A DNA stretch of 64,000 nt from Chitinophaga lutea (GTDB lineage Bacteria; Bacteroidota; Bacteroidia; Chitinophagales; Chitinophagaceae). A program made the position numbers and the translations under genes. Below the pieces are notes generated by a model. It did no database searches. It was not told where the DNA came from and saw only the letters and a list, made by a program, of their open reading frames with translations. Below are positions 61,489 through 64,000 of this stretch, piece after piece. The stretch is taken from contig NZ_RPDH01000001.1 in the NCBI RefSeq assembly GCF_003813775.1, positions 1,736,001 through 1,800,000 on the forward strand, in the 5' to 3' direction. The first letter of the stretch is position 1. Each line of letters opens with the position of its first letter.

Positions 61489-62799
61489 TTACACGCGCTT
61501 GATATCTGCTCCCAGGTTGCGCAGGCGCTCATCAATGTACTGATAGCCGCGGTCAATCTGGTCGATGTTATGGATGATGCTTTTGCCTTCTGCGCTCAGC
61601 GCGGCGATCAGCAGTGAAACGCCGGCACGGATGTCCGGGCTGCTCATGGTGATGCCCCTGAGCTTGTGCTGCCTGCCGAGGCCGATAACGGCGGCGCGGT
61701 GCGGGTCGCAGAGAATGATCTGCGCGCCCATGTCGATGAGCTTGTCCACAAAAAAGAGACGGCTCTCGAACATTTTCTGGTGCACGAGCACGCTTCCTTT
61801 GGCCTGTGTGGCCACTACCAGCACGATGCTCAGCAGGTCAGGCGTAAAGCCGGGCCAGGGATGGTCCGATATCGTTAAAATGGAACCGTCGATGAAGGTT
61901 TGAATTTCGTAGCTGTCCTGCTCGGGAATAAAAATATCATCGCCCCTGAATTCCATGCGGATGCCCAGCTGGCGGAATTTTTCGGGGATGATGCCGAGGT
62001 GCTGGATGCCGGCGTTTTTGATGGTGATCTCGCTCTGCGTCATGGCGGCCAGGCCGATAAATGAGCCGATCTCGATCATGTCGGGCAGCATGGCGTGCGT
62101 ACAGCCGCCGAGGCTGCTTACGCCTTCGATCACGAGCAGGTTGGAACCGATGCCGCTGATTTTTGCGCCCATGCTGGTGAGCATTTTGCAAAGCTGCTGC
62201 AGGTACGGTTCGCAGGCTGCGTTATAAATAGTGGTAGTGCCCTGGGCCAGTACGGCGGCCATCACGATGTTGGCGGTGCCGGTTACGGAAGGCTCGTCGA
62301 GCAGCATGTAAGTGCCTTTGAGCCCGCCGTTGGATTCGAGGCGGAAATAGTTATCGTCGGTATCGTATACGAAATTGGCGCCCAGTTTCTCGAAGCCGAT
62401 CACATGCGTGTCGAGGCGGCGGCGGCCGATTTTGTCGCCCCCGGGTTTGGGAATGTACGCTTTGCCGAAACGGGCCAGCAGCGGGCCGGCCATCATCACG
62501 GAACCGCGCAGGCGGCCTGATTTCTTTTTAAATTCGGGGCTTTCCAGGTAGGCGATATCGATATCGTCTGACTGAAACTCACAGCTGGCGCGACTGATGC
62601 GGTTTACTTTCACACCGATGTCGCCCATCAGCTCGATGAGCAGGTTTACATCCAGAATGTCCGGGATGTTGTTGATGGTCACTTTTCCGGGGGTCAGCAA
62701 TACTGCGCTGATGATCTGTAATGCTTCGTTCTTTGCTCCCTGCGGTATAATATCTCCTTTCAGACGGTTTCCGCCTCTTACTTCGAACACGCTGCTCAC
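61489..62799 (-). CDS. murA: UDP-N-acetylglucosamine 1-carboxyvinyltransferase, Asp variant
   Basis: 436 residues, EPT fold of two inside-out barrels. It carries GAKNEAL (21-27), the substrate loop and the RMEFRG region. The catalytic loop, normally GGCxIG with the fosfomycin-target Cys, reads PGGDKIGRRRLDTH: Asp122 occupies the Cys position. This natural Cys-to-Asp version is known elsewhere to keep activity but resist fosfomycin. It catalyses the first committed step of peptidoglycan synthesis. Overlaps the upstream DUF4290 gene by 4 bp. Confidence 0.97.
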   Translation of the reverse strand: MSSVFEVRGGNRLKGDIIPQGAKNEALQIISAVLLTPGKVTINNIPDILDVNLLIELMGDIGVKVNRISRASCEFQSDDIDIAYLESPEFKKKSGRLRGSVMMAGPLLARFGKAYIPKPGGDKIGRRRLDTHVIGFEKLGANFVYDTDDNYFRLESNGGLKGTYMLLDEPSVTGTANIVMAAVLAQGTTTIYNAACEPYLQQLCKMLTSMGAKISGIGSNLLVIEGVSSLGGCTHAMLPDMIEIGSFIGLAAMTQSEITIKNAGIQHLGIIPEKFRQLGIRMEFRGDDIFIPEQDSYEIQTFIDGSILTISDHPWPGFTPDLLSIVLVVATQAKGSVLVHQKMFESRLFFVDKLIDMGAQIILCDPHRAAVIGLGRQHKLRGITMSSPDIRAGVSLLIAALSAEGKSIIHNIDQIDRGYQYIDERLRNLGADIKRV

Positions 62800-63506
62800 T
62801 TGTTCCTGTTTTTGTATTTGTGTTTATTTTTTCCTGCGTTGTTGTTGTTATCGTTCCTTTTGAACTTGTTCTGCTGGTACGTTTTGCGTTTGCCGCCGCC
62901 ACCGCCGCTGCCGCCGGTGTTACCGCTGCGGAACTGCTGTTCGCCGCCCTGCAGGCTGAAAGATGCCGGGGACGCGCCGCCGCCGGAACCGGGTGCATAT
63001 TGCAGCTGGCCTTCGGTGATGATGTTCAGTTCGGATTTGATGGCGTCGTCGTGCACGCTTTCTTTATGCCAGTTGCCGTAGGCGAGTTTCATGTAATTGC
63101 CGATCACCTGTGTAAACCCTTCTTTCATGTCGGGGTCCTTTTCCTTCAGCGCCTTGTCGATCACCATCTCCAGGTTTTTACCGAAGTGGCGGAAGCGCGG
63201 GTATTTTTTAGGATACGGTAAACGGTCGGGTTTGGTGCGCAGCGTTTCGCGGGTGGGGATGGGATACGGGGAATCCACGTCCAGCTTGAAGTCGGACACC
63301 AGAAAAAGGTGGTCCCACAGTTTATGCCGGAAATCTTCCACGTTGCGCAGGTGCGGCTGCAGGGTGCCCATCAGTTCGATAACGGCCATTACCTGCTGCT
63401 GCCGGTGCTCCCGGTCCTTGATCGTCAGAATATATTCGATCATCCGCTGGATATTCCTTCCATACTCACGCATGATCAAATGGTTACGTGCGGTATTATA
63501 TTCCAT
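62796..63506 (-). CDS. DUF4290 family protein
   Basis: 236 residues. The N-terminal 150 residues are helical with MEYNTARNHLIMREYGRNIQ and the GTLQPHLRNVEDFRHKLWDHL segment typical of DUF4290. The C-terminal third is glycine/asparagine/lysine-rich, low complexity and probably disordered (basic KRKTYQQNKFKRNDNNN type). No signal peptide. It overlaps murA by ATGA and so belongs to the murA-gmk unit. The conserved pairing suggests a role in envelope synthesis, but function is unknown. Confidence 0.85.
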   Translation of the reverse strand: MEYNTARNHLIMREYGRNIQRMIEYILTIKDREHRQQQVMAVIELMGTLQPHLRNVEDFRHKLWDHLFLVSDFKLDVDSPYPIPTRETLRTKPDRLPYPKKYPRFRHFGKNLEMVIDKALKEKDPDMKEGFTQVIGNYMKLAYGNWHKESVHDDAIKSELNIITEGQLQYAPGSGGGASPASFSLQGGEQQFRSGNTGGSGGGGGKRKTYQQNKFKRNDNNNNAGKNKHKYKNRNK

Positions 63507-63732
63507 TGTAGTAATTTAAAAGTATTGTGCTTGATTACCAGCCATTCATACGCGAAGTAACGCTAGGTGCCTTGGTGCGGAACGGCTTCAGGTGAAGTCA
63601 ACTTCTGCAAACCTAATGAAAAATATTTATAAATGACGCCGGCTTCCGTTCAGGCGCCGATTCGTTACATTTACGGCAGGAAACGGGGCATGGCGGATTT
63701 CTGGCCGCACCCCGGCATAAACGAACGAACCG

Positions 63733-64000
63733 ATGAAACTTTCACTGACAGGAAAAACCGCCGTGGTATGCGGCGCATCGCAGGGCCTGGGCCTTGCCTC
63801 CGCCAGGGAACTGGCTTTGCTGGGAGCTTCCTGCATTCTGCTGGCCCGCAACGAAAAACTGCTCGAAACCGCCGTAGCCTCGCTGGATACCAGCCAGGGG
63901 CAGCAGCACAACTATTATGTGGCCGACTTTTCGGAGCCCGCCAAAGTGAAAGCCACCATCCAGGCGATCGTGGACGACCAGTTCGTGCACATCCTCGTCA
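63733..64000 (+). CDS. SDR family oxidoreductase, 5' part only
   Basis: The first 89 codons of a short-chain dehydrogenase/reductase, cut by the window edge. The Rossmann TGxxxGxG motif is present as GASQGLG near residue 14, with LTGKTAVV before it and LLARNEKLLE after the first repeat. The catalytic YxxxK lies beyond the window. The substrate cannot be told. It is divergent from the DUF4290-murA-gmk unit; a TACATTTA sequence 60 bp upstream could be its -7 box. Confidence 0.88.
   Translation, partial: MKLSLTGKTAVVCGASQGLGLASARELALLGASCILLARNEKLLETAVASLDTSQGQQHNYYVADFSEPAKVKATIQAIVDDQFVHILV

Overview
The window looks like a chromosomal segment of a Bacteroidota bacterium, most probably Chitinophagaceae (Chitinophaga-like). 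Evidence: the gliding protein GldC, a DUF6089/PorG-type outer-membrane protein next to uppS-bamA-ompH-ompH, DUF4290, DUF4838, DUF1080 and YaiO-barrel proteins, a MurA with Asp in place of the catalytic Cys, and Bacteroidota-type promoters (TTTG, about 20 nt, TAnnTTTG), the clearest in front of a superoxide dismutase gene. No tRNA, rRNA, CRISPR array, insertion sequence, integrase or phage gene was seen. Roughly 93 percent is coding, and gene order reads as stable core chromosome with a few accessory genes.

Layout. 1-875 is a gene-free stretch with short direct and inverted repeats. 0.9-3.3 kb: NUDIX-type regulator and amidohydrolase lipoprotein on the minus strand. 3.4-5.9 kb: ligA-tadA, overlapping by 4 bp. 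6-9.1 kb: SPFH protein, a J-domain-like small protein, a PAS-LuxR regulator and sodA. 9.2-12.2 kb: DUF1080 lipoprotein, Tat-exported Gfo/Idh/MocA oxidoreductase and an endonuclease/exonuclease/phosphatase-fold protein, probably a sugar or glycoside module. 12.3-14.9 kb: S41 protease, yidD, rnpA and rpmH. 15.5-21.2 kb: the envelope cluster porG-like, uppS, bamA and two ompH/skp genes. 21.4-26.8 kb: nadK, an Omp85-like barrel, a CBS protein, an alpha/beta hydrolase, cvpA, a YqeY protein and gldC.

26.8-32.8 kb is more accessory: a GT4-like protein with a degraded active-site motif, a small lipoprotein, an orphan OppC-type permease, a terpene synthase, a GT2 and an alpha/beta hydrolase. 32.9-42.4 kb: acyl-CoA dehydrogenase, cell-wall amidase, a 2-oxoacid:ferredoxin oxidoreductase beta subunit without its alpha partner, a LysE exporter paired with a GH3-type amido synthetase, inositol monophosphatase and thiL. 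42.4-50.2 kb is a tightly packed five-gene minus-strand operon: receiver-only response regulator, membrane-anchored HEAT-repeat protein, processive-type GT2 synthase, TPR plus YaiO outer-membrane barrel, and a DUF4838 secreted protein. It resembles a synthase-dependent polysaccharide production and export system in outline and is the best candidate here for an undescribed system. 50.5-64 kb: GT39 transferase with omega-amidase, recX, a UvrD/PcrA helicase, M28 peptidase, rpiB, tatC, a CNNM/CBS transporter, gmk, murA, DUF4290 and the start of an SDR gene cut by the window edge.

Overall the genes serve envelope building (BamA, Skp/OmpH, UppS, MurA, amidase, TatC, YidD), type IX secretion and gliding (GldC, PorG-like), DNA repair (LigA, PcrA, RecX) and housekeeping metabolism. 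Reading direction is mostly minus. Starts were moved downstream of the longest reading frame where a signal peptide, the conserved N-terminus or a neighbour's stop codon argued for it.
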